Source: Deferribacteraceae bacterium (GTDB taxonomy: Bacteria > Chrysiogenota > Deferribacteres > Deferribacterales > JAISNW01). From it: 7,597 nucleotides of DNA. The stretch is taken from the NCBI GenBank assembly GCA_031276055.1, contig JAISNW010000019.1, forward strand, positions 1 to 7,597, written 5' to 3'. The translations under genes and the position numbers were made by a program. The notes under the pieces were generated by a model. That model was not told where the DNA came from and did no database searches. It worked only from the letters and a program-made list of their open reading frames with translations. Below, one piece after another: positions 6,258 to 7,597 of the stretch (position 1 is its first letter; each line of letters opens with the position of its first letter).

Positions 6258-7142
6258 ATGTCGTATATTTTTATTGCAATAGCGGTTATCTTTCTTTTAT
6301 TGATACTCACAGGAGTTAAAATTGTTCCCCAATCGCAGGCTTTTGTGATTGAAAGGTTGGGGGGTTATAGTAAAACATGGGATGTGGGGTTTCATATCAA
6401 GCTCCCCTACATTGATCAGATTGCCAAAAAAGTGTCCCTCAAAGAAAGGTTTTACGAACACCCGCCGCAACCTGTTATCACCAAAGATAATGTAACCATG
6501 TCAGTGGACAGCGTAGTTTTCTTTCAGGTGGCGGATCCGAAACTTTATACTTACGGCGTTGTCAACCCAGACCATGCCATTGCCCAACTTACCACCACCA
6601 CATTAAGAAATGTAATAGGGGAATTGGAGTTAGATGAAACCCTCATCAGCCGGGATACTATCAACAACAAATTGCGGGGCATCCTTGATGAAGCATCAGA
6701 TGCATGGGGTATTAAAGTTACAAGGGTTGAGGTAAAAAACATTGACCCGCCCAACTCTATTAAAGACGCTATGGAAATGCAGATGCGCGCGGAGCGGGAA
6801 AAACGGGCGTTAATTCTAGCGGCGGAAGGGGAAAAGCAATCCGCAATATTAAGGGCTGAAGGTGAAAAACGCGCCAAAATTCTTCAGGCGGAAGCCCAGA
6901 GGGAAACGGCAATACAAGAAGCAGAGGGGCAGGCAAAGGCAATTCTTTCTGTTCAAAAAGCCACCGCAGACGGGCTTGAGATGATCAAAGCCGTAATAGG
7001 AAGAGAGGGGGCAATCCTCCTTAAAGGCTATGACGCCCTTCAGAAAGTTGCGGACGGTAAAGCAACAAAACTCATTATCCCTTCAGAATTGCAAAAGATA
7101 GCTGGAACAGTTGCCGCCCTTAAAGATATAATAGAAAAGTAA
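6258..7142 (+). CDS. SPFH/band-7 (stomatin-like, QmcA-type) membrane protein
   Basis: SPFH proteins form large oligomeric cages anchored in the inner membrane and are linked to membrane microdomains and control of proteolysis. The 294-residue protein has one N-terminal membrane segment (about 3-20), then the band-7 domain (about 22-180): VPQSQAFVIERLGGY (23-37), GFHIKLPYID (44-53), VITKDNVTMSVDSVVFFQV (73-91), LRNVIGELELDETL (116-129) and GIKVTRVEVKNIDPP (151-165). From 186 to about 228 there are four near-regular 11-residue repeats of the form I-L-x-A-E-G-E, pointing to a right-handed hendecad coiled coil. The C terminus is hydrophobic-helical (AILLKGYDALQKV). The length is typical of QmcA-type proteins. 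GGAG sits 5 bases before the ATG. It follows the NfeD gene by 21 bases, the standard pairing. Confidence 0.95.
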   Translation: MSYIFIAIAVIFLLLILTGVKIVPQSQAFVIERLGGYSKTWDVGFHIKLPYIDQIAKKVSLKERFYEHPPQPVITKDNVTMSVDSVVFFQVADPKLYTYGVVNPDHAIAQLTTTTLRNVIGELELDETLISRDTINNKLRGILDEASDAWGIKVTRVEVKNIDPPNSIKDAMEMQMRAEREKRALILAAEGEKQSAILRAEGEKRAKILQAEAQRETAIQEAEGQAKAILSVQKATADGLEMIKAVIGREGAILLKGYDALQKVADGKATKLIIPSELQKIAGTVAALKDIIEK

Positions 7143-7161
7143 ACATATTGGGGTTTTAACG

Positions 7162-7597
7162 GTGAAAACAGAGATAAGGCTTTCAGGTTCCGGCGGGCAG
7201 GGGTTGATAACCGCGGGGATAATATTTGCTCAAGCGGCAGTGCTTGACGGTAAAAATGCGGTTCAAACCCAATCCTATGGTCCGGAGGCGAGGGGGGGCG
7301 CTGCAAAAGCAGAGGTTATCATAAGCGATAAAGAGATATATTACCCAAAAGTTACCACCCCCGATATCCTTATCGCCTTAACGCAGGAAGCGGTCAATAA
7401 CTATATCTCTGATATGAGTGAAGATGGGTTGGTGATTGCGGACGATACCCTTGTGAAAGAAGTTCCGTTTGGAAATTACAAGATTTTTAAGACACCCATA
7501 GTAACAGCGGCATCTGAAAAACTAGCTTCCGTTTTATCGGCAAATATCATTACGCTCGCCCTGCTCAATACGCTATACCCCACCGTAAGCGCCGCAT
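7162..7597 (+). CDS. korC: 2-oxoacid:ferredoxin oxidoreductase gamma subunit, 3' end missing
   Basis: This subunit belongs to thiamine-diphosphate, iron-sulfur enzymes that convert a 2-oxoacid plus CoA to acyl-CoA and CO2 with ferredoxin as electron carrier. The first 145 residues are present out of a usual 180-190, and the frame is open to the window end. Motifs are LSGSGGQGLITAG (7-19), QSYGPEARGGAAKAEV (37-52), DILIALTQEA (68-77) and GLVIADDT (89-96), all typical of the gamma (POR-gamma/KorC) domain. The closest fit by memory is the 2-oxoglutarate (Kor) type rather than the pyruvate type, so the symbol is provisional. GTG is the only sensible start before the glycine-rich motif, with GGGG 8 bases upstream. 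It lies 19 bases after the SPFH gene. No alpha, beta or ferredoxin-like subunit is seen upstream, so if they are linked they must follow beyond the right edge. Confidence 0.9.
   Translation, partial: MKTEIRLSGSGGQGLITAGIIFAQAAVLDGKNAVQTQSYGPEARGGAAKAEVIISDKEIYYPKVTTPDILIALTQEAVNNYISDMSEDGLVIADDTLVKEVPFGNYKIFKTPIVTAASEKLASVLSANIITLALLNTLYPTVSAA

Noticed and set aside
6551..6877. Minus-strand open frame inside the SPFH gene
   Set aside because: Antisense shadow of a fully supported SPFH coding sequence.
7040..7306. Minus-strand frame spanning the SPFH-korC junction
   Set aside because: It crosses two well-supported plus-strand genes and has no recognisable domain.

Overview
The window looks like ordinary chromosome from a Gram-negative, probably anaerobic bacterium, with GC content judged by eye in the low-to-mid 40s percent. 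The main clues are a 2-oxoacid:ferredoxin oxidoreductase gamma subunit, an HD-GYP signalling protein, a short FtsY without an acidic A domain, and a 'eukaryote-type' adenylosuccinate lyase. Deferribacterota or a deltaproteobacterial-type lineage would fit, but the sequence alone does not settle the taxon. No tRNA, rRNA, CRISPR array, insertion sequence or integrase was seen.

Left part (1-2475, minus strand): three closely packed genes read leftward from a divergent intergenic region. They are an orphan receiver-HPt phosphorelay protein, ftsY (SRP receptor GTPase), and the first 268 residues of a DPPY-type DNA methyltransferase that runs off the left edge. The gaps are 20 and 28 bases, so one transcript is likely.

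Middle (2476-2705): a 230-base divergent regulatory region. It holds a candidate sigma70-type promoter for each direction and a short inverted repeat.

Centre (2706-5691, plus strand): an HD-GYP protein with unusual active-site positions, a 115-residue unrecognised protein whose core resembles part of a flagellar rod/hook (FlgF/FlgG) domain, and purB. The gaps are 9 and 10 bases, so this is an apparent operon.

Right part (5692-7597, plus strand): a 65-base gap with a perfect TTGACA box, then an NfeD-like membrane protein, an SPFH/band-7 (stomatin-like) protein, and the N-terminal 145 residues of a 2-oxoacid:ferredoxin oxidoreductase gamma subunit cut off by the right edge. NfeD plus SPFH is a well-known membrane-microdomain pair. 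The gamma subunit follows after 19 bases.

Two signalling genes (receiver-HPt and HD-GYP) are divergently transcribed from one short region, and both have substitutions at positions that normally carry function. I found no convincing new defence or mobile system. The best leads are the degenerate signalling pair, the Flg-like small protein and the DNA methyltransferase attached to ftsY.
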